From Nocardioides humi (lineage in GTDB: Bacteria > Actinomycetota > Actinomycetes > Propionibacteriales > Nocardioidaceae), in contig NZ_CP041146.1 of NCBI RefSeq assembly GCF_006494775.1, forward strand, positions 3,100,001 to 3,164,000: 64,000 nt of DNA, written 5' to 3'. Both the position numbers and the translations under genes were made by a program. Positions 1 to 7,835 of this stretch are shown here, one piece after another. The notes beneath the pieces were generated by a model, which did not search any database, was not told the origin of the DNA, and was given only the letters and a program-made list of their open reading frames with translations. Position 1 is the stretch's first letter; each line of letters begins with the position of its first letter.

Positions 1-231
1 CTCCTCGACGCGCTGACGAGCGGCCAGGTCACCAGCATCTTCGAGAACCTCGAGCGCGACGAACGGCCGGATCTCCTCCCGGTGCCGGAGCGGCCACGTG
101 GGTTCCGGGTCCGGCTCGACCTGCACGGCGCCAAGCCCATCGGTGGACCCGGGCTTAACCGAGAAGCTCAGCCAAGTCGTGGTGGAATCCCCGTCCCCTG
201 GGTTGCGAGCCCAGGGCGTCTGGCGAGGTAG
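1..231 (+). CDS. C-terminal end of an unrecognised protein (5' truncated by window edge)
   Basis: An open frame enters from the left edge in frame 1 and stops at TAG 229-231, giving 76 residues. The first ~50 residues (for example FENLERDERPDLLPVPERP) look like genuine protein, with charged and proline-rich stretches. The last ~25 residues are low quality and may be read-through into non-coding DNA, as at the scar of a truncated gene. I do not recognise the family, so no function is proposed. It converges on the minus-strand lyase that ends at 247. Confidence 0.4.
   Translation, partial: LLDALTSGQVTSIFENLERDERPDLLPVPERPRGFRVRLDLHGAKPIGGPGLNREAQPSRGGIPVPWVASPGRLAR
196..216. terminator. Short hairpin between convergent genes
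   Basis: CCCTGGG (196-202) pairs perfectly with CCCAGGG (210-216) around a 7-base loop. It lies inside the tail of the truncated plus-strand frame and just past the end of the minus-strand operon. There is no T-run, so a terminator role is only an inference from position. Confidence 0.3.
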
Positions 232-246
232 TCCCGCCCGTTAGGG

Positions 247-1038
247 TCACTGTCGGCGGAGGATGGCCTCTGCCTGTCGAATGAGGGGGCCGTCGATCAT
301 CATGCCGTCGAGTTGGAATACCCCGGGGGTCGAGGAGGCGGACGACAAGACCTTCTCCGCCCAGGTGACCTCCTCGTCGGTGGGCCGATACGCGGCGCGA
401 ATGACTTCCACGTGTGAGGGATGGATGCATGCCTTTGCGCCGAAGCCGACCTGCACGGCCTCGGCCGTCTCATCGGCCAGACCTACGTGGTCGGCGATGT
501 CCAGATAGACGGCATCGACCGCCATGCGGTCGGCGGCTCGTGCGGCGAGGAGTGCGGTGGACCGTGCTGTACGGGCGACGTCGTGATAGGTGCCGTCCGG
601 CTTCCGGCTCGTGCGGCCGCCGAGCCCGGCGACTAGGTCCTCGGCGCCCCACATCAGAGCGACCACGGGCGTTGCCGCTGCGATCGCCCAGGCGTGACGC
701 ACTCCGAGGGGCGTCTCGATGAGAGCCACCACCTCGAACGACTCCAGGGCCTGAACCTGCTCGGCCGATTCGGTCTTGGCGAGGAGAACACGTCGGTAGT
801 CGGTCTGTGCGAGCATCCGGAGGTCGTCGTCATGATCGCGCGTGCCCAGGGGATTGAGACGGACCACGGTGCGTGACGCATCGAGGGGGTTCTTGAGCAG
901 GTGCCGTCGGGCAGCATCGCGTTGTGAGGGAGCCACGCCGTCCTCGAGGTCGAGGATCACGACGTCGCTGACCGAGGCCGCCTTCTGGTAGCGGTCGGGG
1001 CGGTCGGCCGGGCAGAACAGCCAGGTGGTTCCGCTCAT
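247..1038 (-). CDS. HpcH/HpaI/CitE-family CoA ester lyase
   Basis: This is a 263-residue TIM-barrel lyase of the CitE/citramalyl-CoA/malyl-CoA lyase family, which cleaves or condenses 3-hydroxyacyl-CoA esters with Mg2+. Family marks are LFCPADRPDRYQKA near residues 7-20, VILDLEDGVAP near 28, the metal-site segment ALIETPLGVRHA near 105, GAEDLVAGLGG near 130 and KACIHPSHVEVI near 205. Length fits the family. The ATG at 1036-1038 overlaps the stop of the upstream MaoC gene by 4 bases (1035-1038), so the two are translationally coupled. A CitE-like lyase beside a MaoC hydratase is the arrangement of itaconyl/mesaconyl-CoA hydratase plus citramalyl-CoA lyase. The exact substrate here is unknown. 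Confidence 0.85.
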   Translation of the reverse strand: MSGTTWLFCPADRPDRYQKAASVSDVVILDLEDGVAPSQRDAARRHLLKNPLDASRTVVRLNPLGTRDHDDDLRMLAQTDYRRVLLAKTESAEQVQALESFEVVALIETPLGVRHAWAIAAATPVVALMWGAEDLVAGLGGRTSRKPDGTYHDVARTARSTALLAARAADRMAVDAVYLDIADHVGLADETAEAVQVGFGAKACIHPSHVEVIRAAYRPTDEEVTWAEKVLSSASSTPGVFQLDGMMIDGPLIRQAEAILRRQ

Positions 1039-1547
1039 CGCTCGGACTCCTCCGGTCGACGCCGCATCATGACCTGGCGCACGGCGGTTGCGACGACATC
1101 GCCGTGCTCGTTGCGCGCGACGTGTTCGAGGCTCACGATGCCTGCGCCGGGCCGCGAGGACGAGAGCCGCTTGTCCAGGACGACGGTCTCGCCGTAGAGG
1201 GTGTCGCCGTGGAAGACGGGGTGGGGAAACCGAACGGAGGTGAAGCCGAGATTCGCGACGATCGTTCCGCGGGTGAGGTGACTGACGGAGAGGCCGACCA
1301 GCGTCGCCAGCGTGAACATGCTGTTGACTAGTGGTCGGTGAAATGGCGGTAGAGCTTCGGACTCGGCGAAGTCGATGTGGAGGCCCTGCGGATTCATCGA
1401 CATGCTGGAGAACAGGAGATTGTCGTACTCCGTGACGGTGCGTCCCGGCCGATGCGCATAGACGACGCCGCTCTCCAGTTCGTCGTACCAGAACCCACGT
1501 TGTTCGGTGCGCGGCCAGTCGTCGCGGTTGATGTCCCGATCGCTCAT
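1035..1547 (-). CDS. MaoC-family hotdog dehydratase/hydratase
   Basis: This is a 170-residue single-hotdog protein of the MaoC family (enoyl-CoA hydratase or mesaconyl/itaconyl-CoA hydratase type). The N-terminal motif SMNPQGLHIDFAES holds the usual Asn-Pro-x-x-x-His pattern, and VRFPHPVFHGDTLYGETVV is the typical second strand-helix segment. The chosen start is ATG at 1545-1547, giving the sequence MSDRDINRDDWP. Longer upstream frames run through non-coding sequence. It is followed with a 4-base overlap by the CitE-like lyase and is separated from the upstream binding-protein gene by a hairpin. It probably hydrates an unsaturated dicarboxyl- or branched acyl-CoA that the lyase then splits (inference). 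Confidence 0.85.
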   Translation of the reverse strand: MSDRDINRDDWPRTEQRGFWYDELESGVVYAHRPGRTVTEYDNLLFSSMSMNPQGLHIDFAESEALPPFHRPLVNSMFTLATLVGLSVSHLTRGTIVANLGFTSVRFPHPVFHGDTLYGETVVLDKRLSSSRPGAGIVSLEHVARNEHGDVVATAVRQVMMRRRPEESER

Positions 1548-1612
1548 GGTGAGTTGTGCCTCCAGTTGGTGTCGAGCATCTGCTCTCGGTTTGGGACGCC
1601 TCGGAGCGAGGC

Positions 1613-1652
1613 GGAGTAGGTTCCGATGGCGGCTGCCATCGAAACCCACTCC
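1613..1652 (-). terminator. Long intergenic hairpin between binding-protein gene and maoC/citE
   Basis: Bases 1613-1630 pair with 1635-1652 through 18 positions, with one wobble-type and one mismatched pair, around a 4-base loop (GGCT). A smaller hairpin, CGCCTC (1597-1602) with GAGGCG (1608-1613), abuts it. No U-tract follows on either strand. The position suggests partial termination or mRNA processing that lets the binding protein be made in excess over the enzymes downstream. Confidence 0.5.
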
Positions 1653-1675
1653 GGGCTGCCGGATCGTGGTGGCCC

Positions 1676-2851
1676 TCAGGGCTCCACGAGCGTCTCGGCC
1701 TCGCCGTTCCACTCCACGACGCGTGGGTTCTCGAGGACGAACTCGTTGCCGTCGAAGGTGATGTCACCAGTCACGCCGGAGAATCCGGTCTTCGACACCG
1801 CCACGAGGCCCTCCTGAATGTCCTCCGGATCGGCGCTGCCCGCCTCCTTGATCGCTCTCGCCAGCCACCAGACTGCGTCGTAGCCTTCGGCGGCGTACAG
1901 GTTGGGAACCTCGCCATCGAACTTCGCCTTGTACGCGGCGACGAACTTGACCGCGGCATCGTCAGTTTGAGCGGAGCTGAAATCGGTGGGCCAGGCGTTG
2001 TTCGCGCCGTCCGGCCCGGCGCCAGCGATGATTCCTCCCGAGTCGCTGTTGGTTGAGACGACCGGTCCGTCGAAGCCGGCCTGCCTCAGCTGCTGGAGGG
2101 CAGTCGCATTGGCAGTGCCTAGGAGGAACTTGGCGACAGCATCGGGCTTGGCATCGACGAGTGAGGCGATGGGAGCAGTGAAGTCCTGCGTCGAGGAGAC
2201 CACGCTCTTGCTGGCGACGATGGAGATGCCGAACTCCGAGTCCCAATCCTCGATGAGAGCGGCGAGCTCCTTGTACGAGGCGACGTCGGAGTTGTAGAGG
2301 AGCGCGATCGTCTTGACTCCCTTGTCCTTCAGGTAGCTGCCCATCACGTCGTAGTACCGGGTGAACGAAGCCGTCGCCCGGAAGGTGTAGTCCCCGATGA
2401 CGACTCCCTCACCATTGGACTGGGTGAAGATGACGGGAACCTTCGCCTTCTCCGCGATCGGGGCCACAGTGAAGGCCTCGGTCGTCAGGATCCCTCCCAA
2501 GATCGCGGAGTACTTCCTGCCGGCGACCGCCTGTGTGGCGAGACTTGCTGCGGTCTGGGGGGCACTGGCCGAATCCAAGTACTCGACGTCGATGGTGGTG
2601 TCGCCGAGGAACTTGGTGTCGTTGATCTCGTCGATCGCGACCTGTGCGCCGCGCGTTGCCGGGATTCCTGCGAACGACACCTGCCCCGTCTGATCGTTGA
2701 TCGAGACGACCTTGACCACGTCAGGCAGCCCGTCGCCCTGCGTCCCGGTGGAACCGCCGTCTGAGCCACAGGCCGCGGCCGTCACCGCAAGTACGGCGCA
2801 TGCCGCAACCGCCGCGAGTCCGCGAACCGCCTGGCGTCCTCGTCTGTTCAT
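1676..2851 (-). CDS. Liv-type ABC transporter substrate-binding lipoprotein
   Basis: This is a 391-residue periplasmic-binding-fold protein (type I, LivK/Peripla_BP_6 family), lipid-anchored outside the membrane. The signal peptide ends in a lipobox, VTAAACGS, with Cys near residue 28. The mature part shows SINDQTGQVSFAG, GAQVAIDEIN, AILGGILTTEAF and VPVIFTQSNGEG, typical of branched-chain-amino-acid or aromatic-acid binders. The start ATG (2849-2851) is preceded by AAGGGG. The permease and ATPase genes of the system are 6-10 kb away on the same strand, and both units carry the shared operator. The ligand is unlikely to be a simple amino acid given the surrounding CoA-dependent enzymes; a carboxylate or cyclic acid is more likely (inference). 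Confidence 0.88.
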   Translation of the reverse strand: MNRRGRQAVRGLAAVAACAVLAVTAAACGSDGGSTGTQGDGLPDVVKVVSINDQTGQVSFAGIPATRGAQVAIDEINDTKFLGDTTIDVEYLDSASAPQTAASLATQAVAGRKYSAILGGILTTEAFTVAPIAEKAKVPVIFTQSNGEGVVIGDYTFRATASFTRYYDVMGSYLKDKGVKTIALLYNSDVASYKELAALIEDWDSEFGISIVASKSVVSSTQDFTAPIASLVDAKPDAVAKFLLGTANATALQQLRQAGFDGPVVSTNSDSGGIIAGAGPDGANNAWPTDFSSAQTDDAAVKFVAAYKAKFDGEVPNLYAAEGYDAVWWLARAIKEAGSADPEDIQEGLVAVSKTGFSGVTGDITFDGNEFVLENPRVVEWNGEAETLVEP

Positions 2852-2915
2852 GAGTTGCCCCTTCTGCCATGGGTGATCGGTGAATCTCTTGGGTGGGATG
2901 TGATACACCAGTGCT

Positions 2916-2954
2916 ACTGGGCGATCAGTATACTCACGGCTTGCTGCAGTGCAA
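2916..2954 (-). promoter_or_regulatory. Regulon operator a with promoter of the binding-protein operon
   Basis: The palindrome ACTG-N6-CAGT (2916-2929) extends to a TATAC arm at 2930-2933. On the minus strand it contains a -10 TATACT (2927-2932), with a -35 TTGCAC (2949-2954) 16 bases away. It sits in the divergent space between the binding protein and the luciferase-like gene, so one bound repressor could cover both. It is one of eight related sites in the island. Confidence 0.7.
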
Positions 2955-3004
2955 TGGCCTTTCCTGGGCCCTGGGGCAGGCCACCGACATGAGAGGCAAA
3001 CGTC

Positions 3005-4018
3005 ATGGAGCTGAGCCTGAAGTTCGACCTCCGTGCTCCGACGTGGGGAGCGTCGACAGCTGATCTGTACGCCGCCACCCTGGACATGTGCGAGTGGGCT
3101 GACGGTGTCGGATTCCGAACGGTTCGACTGCTGGAGCACCACGGTAGTCCCGACGGCTACCTGCCGTCGCCGCTGCTGCTTGCATCGGCCATCGCTGCCC
3201 GTACTCGGCGCCTGCGGGTGGCTGTGCGCGCGCTAGTGCTCCCTTTGCACGACCCCCTGCGCGTGGCGGAGGACGTCGCGGTCCTTGATCTGGTCAGTGC
3301 GGGGAGGTTCGACCTCGTTGTCGCCGCAGGATACGTGCCCTATGAGTTCGCCATGTTCGACCGCGACATCGCCGACCGAGCGCGGCTGCTCGAGGAGTTC
3401 GTCGACGTCCTCAAGCAGGCGTGGGTGGGTGCGGAGTTCGACTACCGGGGACGGCGAGCGCGGGTCGCGACGAGGCCCTACTCCCAGCCACGCCCGCGCA
3501 TTGTGCTGGGTGGTTCGTCGGCGGCCGCAGCACGTCGTGCGGCACGGATCGCCGACGGTTTCGAGCCCACGCAGTACTCGCTCTACCGGGTCTACCTCGA
3601 GGAATGCGCGCGGTTGGGTGTGTCGGCGGGACCGCCGATGCCCCCTCGCCCGCGCTGCCAGTTCCTCTATGTCGCAGCGGACGTGGATCGCGCCTGGAGC
3701 GAACTCGCCCGGCATCTCCTCCACGAGTCCAACTCCTACGGACGCTGGCTTGCGGACGCCGGGACGACGCCGCTGTTTCGTGAGGCGCGTGACATCGATG
3801 ATTTGAGGGCGTCGGGGAACTATCGGATCGTCACACCGGAGGAGTGTGTTGCACTCGCGACCGAAGTCGGCCCGGCCTGTGAGCTCGAGCTCCATCCCCT
3901 GGTCGGCGGGCTCGACCCCGGGCTGGGCTGGCGCAGCTTGCATCTGTTCGCCGACCGGGTCGTTCCGGCCCTCCGCGAGGCCGGCATGCTCATGACCCCT
4001 GCTGATCCCTGCGCGTGA
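3005..4018 (+). CDS. Luciferase-like (LLM-class) flavin-dependent oxidoreductase
   Basis: This is a 337-residue F420- or FMNH2-dependent monooxygenase/dehydrogenase of the bacterial-luciferase TIM-barrel superfamily. It shows VRALVLPLHDPLRVAEDVAVLD (residues about 76-97), SAGRFDLVVAAGY near 100 and IVLGGSSAAAARRAARIADGF near 165, the standard LLM landmarks. Length is normal. The start ATG at 3005 follows a GAGAGG ribosome site. The gene is divergent from the binding-protein gene across operator a and converges on the SDR gene with only 9 bases between stops. It is a candidate for an oxygenation or hydride-transfer step on the island's substrate; cofactor and substrate cannot be read from sequence. 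Confidence 0.85.
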   Translation: MELSLKFDLRAPTWGASTADLYAATLDMCEWADGVGFRTVRLLEHHGSPDGYLPSPLLLASAIAARTRRLRVAVRALVLPLHDPLRVAEDVAVLDLVSAGRFDLVVAAGYVPYEFAMFDRDIADRARLLEEFVDVLKQAWVGAEFDYRGRRARVATRPYSQPRPRIVLGGSSAAAARRAARIADGFEPTQYSLYRVYLEECARLGVSAGPPMPPRPRCQFLYVAADVDRAWSELARHLLHESNSYGRWLADAGTTPLFREARDIDDLRASGNYRIVTPEECVALATEVGPACELELHPLVGGLDPGLGWRSLHLFADRVVPALREAGMLMTPADPCA

Positions 4019-4027
4019 TCCCCGAGG

Positions 4028-4813
4028 TCAGGCGGGCAGGCTTGGCAGGGTCAGTCCGCCGTCGACGTACAGGCACTGCCCCGTGATGAAGCCCGCGTCC
4101 TCGGCTGCCAGGAAGCTGACGGCGCGGGCGACATCGGAGGGCTGGCCCGTGCGCCGGGTCGCAACCGACTCGGCCATCCGTCCCCTGAGCGCCTCGAAGT
4201 CGGCACCTGTGCGTTCGGCCACCGACCTGGTCATCGCCGTCTCGATGAAGCCCGGGCCGACGGCGTTGACGGTGACGCCGAACGGACCGAGTTCCAGAGC
4301 AAGCGTGCGGGTGAACCCCTGGATCCCGGCCTTCGCCGCTGCGTAGTTCGCCTGGCCGCGATTGCCGAGGGCCGAGGTCGAGGACATGTTCACGATCCGG
4401 CCGTAGCGCTGTTCGACCATCGTGCGTTGCGCGGCCCTGCTGAACAGATAGGCGCCCTTGAGGTGGACGTCGATCACCGAGTCCCAGTCTTCCTCGGCCA
4501 GTTTGAAGAGCATCGCGTCGCGCAGGATGCCTGCATTGTTGACCAGGATGCCGACGGGGCCGAGATCGGTCACGATGCTCTCGACCGTCGATGTGACGAC
4601 AGGGGAGTCGCAGACGTCTGCGCCGTACGCCACGGCCGTTCCGCCATCGCGGGTGACCAGGTCCGCGGTGAGCCGAGCCGCGTCGAGGTCGCGGTCGACG
4701 ACCGCGACGGCGTGGCCGTCGAGGGCGAGGCGCTGGGCGCACGCTGCCCCGATCCCGGAGCCTGCTCCTGTCACAACAGCAACTCGGGGCTGCTGATCGG
4801 TGGTGGTGCTCAT
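4028..4813 (-). CDS. Short-chain dehydrogenase/reductase
   Basis: This is a 261-residue classical SDR. The NAD(P) site TGAGSGIGAACA lies near residues 15-26, D-rich VVDRDLDA near 38, NNAGI near 92, Ser in NMSSTSALG near 140, and the catalytic YAAAKAG (Tyr-x-x-x-Lys) near 155. The C-terminus FITGQCLYVDGG is typical of FabG-like enzymes. The Asp after the second strand suggests NAD(H) preference. The start ATG (4811-4813) lies 1 base downstream of the ferredoxin stop, so the two form an operon under operator b. It probably oxidises a 3-hydroxyacyl-CoA or a cyclic alcohol produced by the P450 (inference). Confidence 0.9.
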   Translation of the reverse strand: MSTTTDQQPRVAVVTGAGSGIGAACAQRLALDGHAVAVVDRDLDAARLTADLVTRDGGTAVAYGADVCDSPVVTSTVESIVTDLGPVGILVNNAGILRDAMLFKLAEEDWDSVIDVHLKGAYLFSRAAQRTMVEQRYGRIVNMSSTSALGNRGQANYAAAKAGIQGFTRTLALELGPFGVTVNAVGPGFIETAMTRSVAERTGADFEALRGRMAESVATRRTGQPSDVARAVSFLAAEDAGFITGQCLYVDGGLTLPSLPA

Positions 4814-4814
4814 G

Positions 4815-5006
4815 TCACTCCTCGACATCGATCGCCTGTTCCGGGCAGTTCTGTGCGCCCATCTGGGCGGCTTCCTCGCGGCCGGCCGGAACGACTTCGC
4901 TCTCCACATAGGCGTGGTCGTCGTCGCCGATCTTGAAGATGTCAGGGGCATTGACACAGCAAACGCCGTGCCCCATGCACTTGGCCTGGTCGACACGCAC
5001 TCGCAT
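4815..5006 (-). CDS. [3Fe-4S]-type ferredoxin, P450 partner
   Basis: This is a 63-residue single-cluster ferredoxin. CMGHGVC (residues 10-16) has His where the second cluster Cys of a [4Fe-4S] protein would be, and a later NCPEQAI supplies the last Cys-Pro. This is the hallmark of actinobacterial [3Fe-4S] ferredoxins that deliver electrons to cytochromes P450. AGGAGG (revcomp of 5012-5017) precedes the ATG at 5004-5006. A P450 lies 1.5 kb away and a ferredoxin reductase 3 kb away, all under the same regulon, which gives a complete electron chain. Confidence 0.93.
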   Translation of the reverse strand: MRVRVDQAKCMGHGVCCVNAPDIFKIGDDDHAYVESEVVPAGREEAAQMGAQNCPEQAIDVEE

Positions 5007-5033
5007 GTGAGCCTCCTGTGCGCTGTTTGGTCT

Positions 5034-5051
5034 ACGGGGCAGTCAGTATAC
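5034..5051 (-). promoter_or_regulatory. Regulon operator b, upstream of ferredoxin-SDR
   Basis: ACGG-N6-CAGT (5034-5047) followed by ATAC. On the minus strand it reads TATACTG-ACTGCC-CCGT and holds a clear -10 TATACT (5045-5050). No good -35 is visible. It ends 28 bases before the ferredoxin start. One arm carries a mismatch to the consensus. Confidence 0.65.
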
Positions 5052-5089
5052 CACGTTGAGCCGAACCTTCGTGCCCCGTCGGCGAGGAG

Positions 5090-6340
5090 TCAGTCCTGTG
5101 AGATCCCTTGCCAGACGAGCTCGAAGAAGGCACTGCCGATCTGATCGGGTGAAAGTCGGCCGTCAGGCGTGTACCAGTGGTTCATGAAGTTGACCATGCC
5201 CAGGACGACGAGCGCGACCGGCCGCGAGAGCTTGGGCACGGCCCATGCGCCACCGGCTTCCTGCACGACGCCGGTGAAAAGTCGGGAGTACTCGGAGCGG
5301 ACGAGTTGGATCTGGTCGTAGTGATCCTCGTCGAGGAACCGCATCTCGATACTGAGTGCACGCAGTGCGCCGAGATTCTCGGAGACTGACTTGCACTGCC
5401 ACTCGATCACTGCCCGGAGAGCGTCAACCGGGTCGGGGTTGGCCTCGATCAGGTCCCGCTCGATGCCCAGGCCCTGGACCGAGAGCCTGAGGTTGAGTTG
5501 ATAGAGGACCGCTTCCTTGTTCGGGATGTAGTAGTACAGGGCGCTCTTGGTCAGGCCTGCGCCCACCGCGAGCTCGCGAGTGTTGGTGTTGTCGTAGCCG
5601 CGGTCGTAGAACATCGCGGCCGCGGTGTCGAGGATCTTGGTCAGAACCGGGTTCTCGGCCCACAGCAGCTCGGCGGCCTCGACCGCCGCGCGCGGGTCCC
5701 TGGACCGATTCTCCCGTGTCGGTGCCCCGGATCCCGGGCGACGGCGACGTACCGTCGGGGAGAACGTGGTCGCCGTGTGGCTCATTCCGTCCAGGAAGAG
5801 GCCGCAGATGACGGATGCGAGGTCGGCAGGAGGCAGCCATCCATCGGGGTCGTACCACTGGTAGAGGCTGGCGATCGCGCCAAGCACACCTTCGGCGGTC
5901 AGAGGTACGTCGATCCGGCGGAACTCGCCGGTCTTGACCCCTTCCGTCAGCGTCTCCCGGAAGAGCCTTTCGTGCTCGTCGCGAAGGTTGACCACGCGCG
6001 CCGCGTTCTCCGGCGACAGGTTCTTGCGCTCCTCGAAGAACACACGGATCTGGTCTCCGTGCGTGACGACCGTGTGTACGTAGTTCTCGATCAGTTGGGT
6101 GAGGCGATGGCGCGGTGTCCCGTCGAGGTCGATGGGACGGAGAAGCCGCTCGAGGAACTGCTCGTGGATCGCCAGCAGCAAGCTCTCCTTGGAGCTGAAG
6201 TACCGGTACATGGTGCGCTTGGTGATCTGCGCGCCGGCGGCGATCTGGTCGGTCGTGGTCCGCGAGAAGCCCTGCCTGTGGAACAGATCGGTTGCTGAGT
6301 CGAGGATCGCTTCCCGATGGGTAGACCTCGCTCTGACCAT
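5090..6340 (-). CDS. Tandem double TetR/AcrR-family regulator
   Basis: This is a 416-residue protein made of two complete TetR units in one chain. Unit 1 (about 1-195) has the helix-turn-helix FSRTTTDQIAAGAQITKRTM then YRYFSSKESLL. Unit 2 (about 225-416) has YDNTNTRELAVGAGLTKSAL then YYYIPNKEAVL. Both ligand domains end with the same pattern, WYDPDGWLPPADLA and WYTPDGRLSPDQIG, typical of KstR2-like/acyl-CoA-responsive TetR proteins. A basic Arg-rich linker joins them. The frame is continuous with no internal disruption, so this is a fusion. It is divergent from the P450 gene and has its own operator (c). It is the probable repressor of the eight-site regulon (inference). Confidence 0.88.
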   Translation of the reverse strand: MVRARSTHREAILDSATDLFHRQGFSRTTTDQIAAGAQITKRTMYRYFSSKESLLLAIHEQFLERLLRPIDLDGTPRHRLTQLIENYVHTVVTHGDQIRVFFEERKNLSPENAARVVNLRDEHERLFRETLTEGVKTGEFRRIDVPLTAEGVLGAIASLYQWYDPDGWLPPADLASVICGLFLDGMSHTATTFSPTVRRRRPGSGAPTRENRSRDPRAAVEAAELLWAENPVLTKILDTAAAMFYDRGYDNTNTRELAVGAGLTKSALYYYIPNKEAVLYQLNLRLSVQGLGIERDLIEANPDPVDALRAVIEWQCKSVSENLGALRALSIEMRFLDEDHYDQIQLVRSEYSRLFTGVVQEAGGAWAVPKLSRPVALVVLGMVNFMNHWYTPDGRLSPDQIGSAFFELVWQGISQD

Positions 6341-6408
6341 GCTCTGCTCCCGAAAGGACGTGTCCGGGCGCGGTGAACTGGCCGGACTCAGGTGGCTGGG
6401 TAGGTGAA

Positions 6409-6426
6409 TCTGAGGAGTCAGTATAC
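6409..6426 (-). promoter_or_regulatory. Regulon operator c, upstream of the double-TetR gene
   Basis: TCTG-N6-CAGT (6409-6422) plus ATAC. The minus strand reads a -10 TATACT (6420-6425). It lies 69 bases before the tetR start, consistent with autorepression. The -35 region is poor. Confidence 0.6.
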
Positions 6427-6465
6427 CGAGCGGGCCGGGCGCCGATGGGGCGACCTGCCGCCCTC

Positions 6466-6507
6466 TTGACGCACCTCCGGCGAGAAGTACACTGGGTGCC
6501 CAGTATC
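6466..6507 (+). promoter_or_regulatory. P450 promoter with regulon operator d
   Basis: -35 TTGACG (6466-6471), a 16-base spacer and -10 TACACT (6488-6493). The operator ACTG-GGTGCC-CAGT (6491-6504) overlaps the -10. It ends 19 bases before the P450 start, and AAGGGAG (6511-6517) supplies the ribosome site. Confidence 0.7.
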
Positions 6508-6523
6508 TTTAAGGGAGCTATGC

Positions 6524-7750
6524 ATGGACCTGACCGATTTCAGCCCCACCGACCCGCGGGTGCTCGCCGACCCGTACCCGTACTACGCGGAGCTCCGCCG
6601 CGGGCCGGCCGCGCGGTATGTCGAGCTCGATGACTTGTGGGTGGTCTCTCGTTTCGAAGAGGTCGGTGAGGCGATCCGCAATCCGGCGACGTTCTCCTCA
6701 AAGGCTCTGTGGGCGCTCTTTGGTGGCGTGATCAGTGCGCGCGAGGGTGCCAGGCCCAATGTGCGTGAGTTTGCTGCGCAGCAGCCGAAGTCTCTTATCG
6801 CTCTCGATCCGCCGGAGCACATTCCGATGCGGCGGATGGCGGCGAAGATGTTCACCAAGCGCGCGGTTGATGGGTACGCCAGGATGATCCGGCAGATCTC
6901 CGAGGGACTCGTCGACGAGATGCTCGAACGCCGCGATGGTGGAGAGGTAGATCTGGTGGAGCACGTGCTCCATCCTCTGCCGGTGTGGGTCATCGCAGAC
7001 ATCCTCGGAATCGACCAGGACCGTCGTAGTGACTTCCGGCGGTGGTCAGACATCCTGATCCATAGGCTCAGCGGCCAAGGTGATTCAGCAGAAGAGCGCG
7101 CCGACCTGAAGCAGATGATCGACTATTTCGACCAGCTCCTCCGCGAACGTCGGGCGGAGCGGGGCGACGATCTGATCAGTCTGATCCTCTCGGAGAACGA
7201 GGAGGCCGGCGATCTGCTGACGGATTTCGACATGGTCAACTTCTGCGCACTGCTCCTGTCGGCGGGCAACGAGACGACCACCAACCTGCTCGGGAACCTC
7301 TTCAACGCCTTCTTCCTCTATCCTGACCAGCTCGTCAGGGCACGTCAGCTCGACGACCTCAAGCCGGTGGTCGAAGAGATCCTGCGCTGGGAGTCGACGG
7401 TTCAGGGCGTCGTGCGGCTGACGAACAGTGACATCCGGATCGGTGAGGAGACGATCCCAGCCGATTCGATCGTGGTCCTGCAGATCGGTTCCGCCAACCG
7501 TGACGAGTCTCGATGGGCGGACGCGGAGCGCTTCGACGTCGACCGTCCCCAGTTGCCGCACTTCGGTTTCGGCACCGGCATCCACCATTGTCTGGGAGCC
7601 GCGCTGGCGAGGCTGGAGACGGAGATCGCCACCGAGGTGTTGCTTTCTCGTACGGCTGCTATCGAGCCGGGCGCGCAGGCTCCGGATCGCACAGCGAACA
7701 TCATCCTTCGCGGCTTCCGCACGATGCCCGTCGTGGTCAAGCCTGCTTGA
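6524..7750 (+). CDS. Cytochrome P450 monooxygenase
   Basis: This is a soluble 408-residue bacterial class I P450. The I-helix oxygen-binding motif is LLSAGNETTTN near residue 243, the K-helix ExxR is EEILRWE near 288, and the heme loop FGTGIHHCLG near 348 holds the thiolate Cys. The acid-alcohol pair is E-T in GNETT. The start ATG (6524) follows AAGGGAG at good spacing. The gene is expressed from operator d and ends before a strong hairpin terminator. Electrons should come from the [3Fe-4S] ferredoxin (4815-5006) and the reductase (7836-8983). It probably hydroxylates the island's substrate or a CoA/side-chain intermediate; the P450 family cannot be assigned by eye. Confidence 0.95.
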   Translation: MDLTDFSPTDPRVLADPYPYYAELRRGPAARYVELDDLWVVSRFEEVGEAIRNPATFSSKALWALFGGVISAREGARPNVREFAAQQPKSLIALDPPEHIPMRRMAAKMFTKRAVDGYARMIRQISEGLVDEMLERRDGGEVDLVEHVLHPLPVWVIADILGIDQDRRSDFRRWSDILIHRLSGQGDSAEERADLKQMIDYFDQLLRERRAERGDDLISLILSENEEAGDLLTDFDMVNFCALLLSAGNETTTNLLGNLFNAFFLYPDQLVRARQLDDLKPVVEEILRWESTVQGVVRLTNSDIRIGEETIPADSIVVLQIGSANRDESRWADAERFDVDRPQLPHFGFGTGIHHCLGAALARLETEIATEVLLSRTAAIEPGAQAPDRTANIILRGFRTMPVVVKPA

Positions 7751-7763
7751 GCCCGAGCATCAC

Positions 7764-7800
7764 CCGAGGTCTCGCATCCGAAGGAGATGCGAGGCCTCGG
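7764..7800. terminator. Bidirectional hairpin terminator after P450
   Basis: A 15-base stem (7764-7778 with 7786-7800, one G-T pair) encloses a 7-base loop. It lies between the convergent P450 and ferredoxin reductase genes and could end both transcripts. Confidence 0.75.
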
Positions 7801-7835
7801 TGATTCCCAGCTTTGAGGGCGCGCTGCCGAATTGC

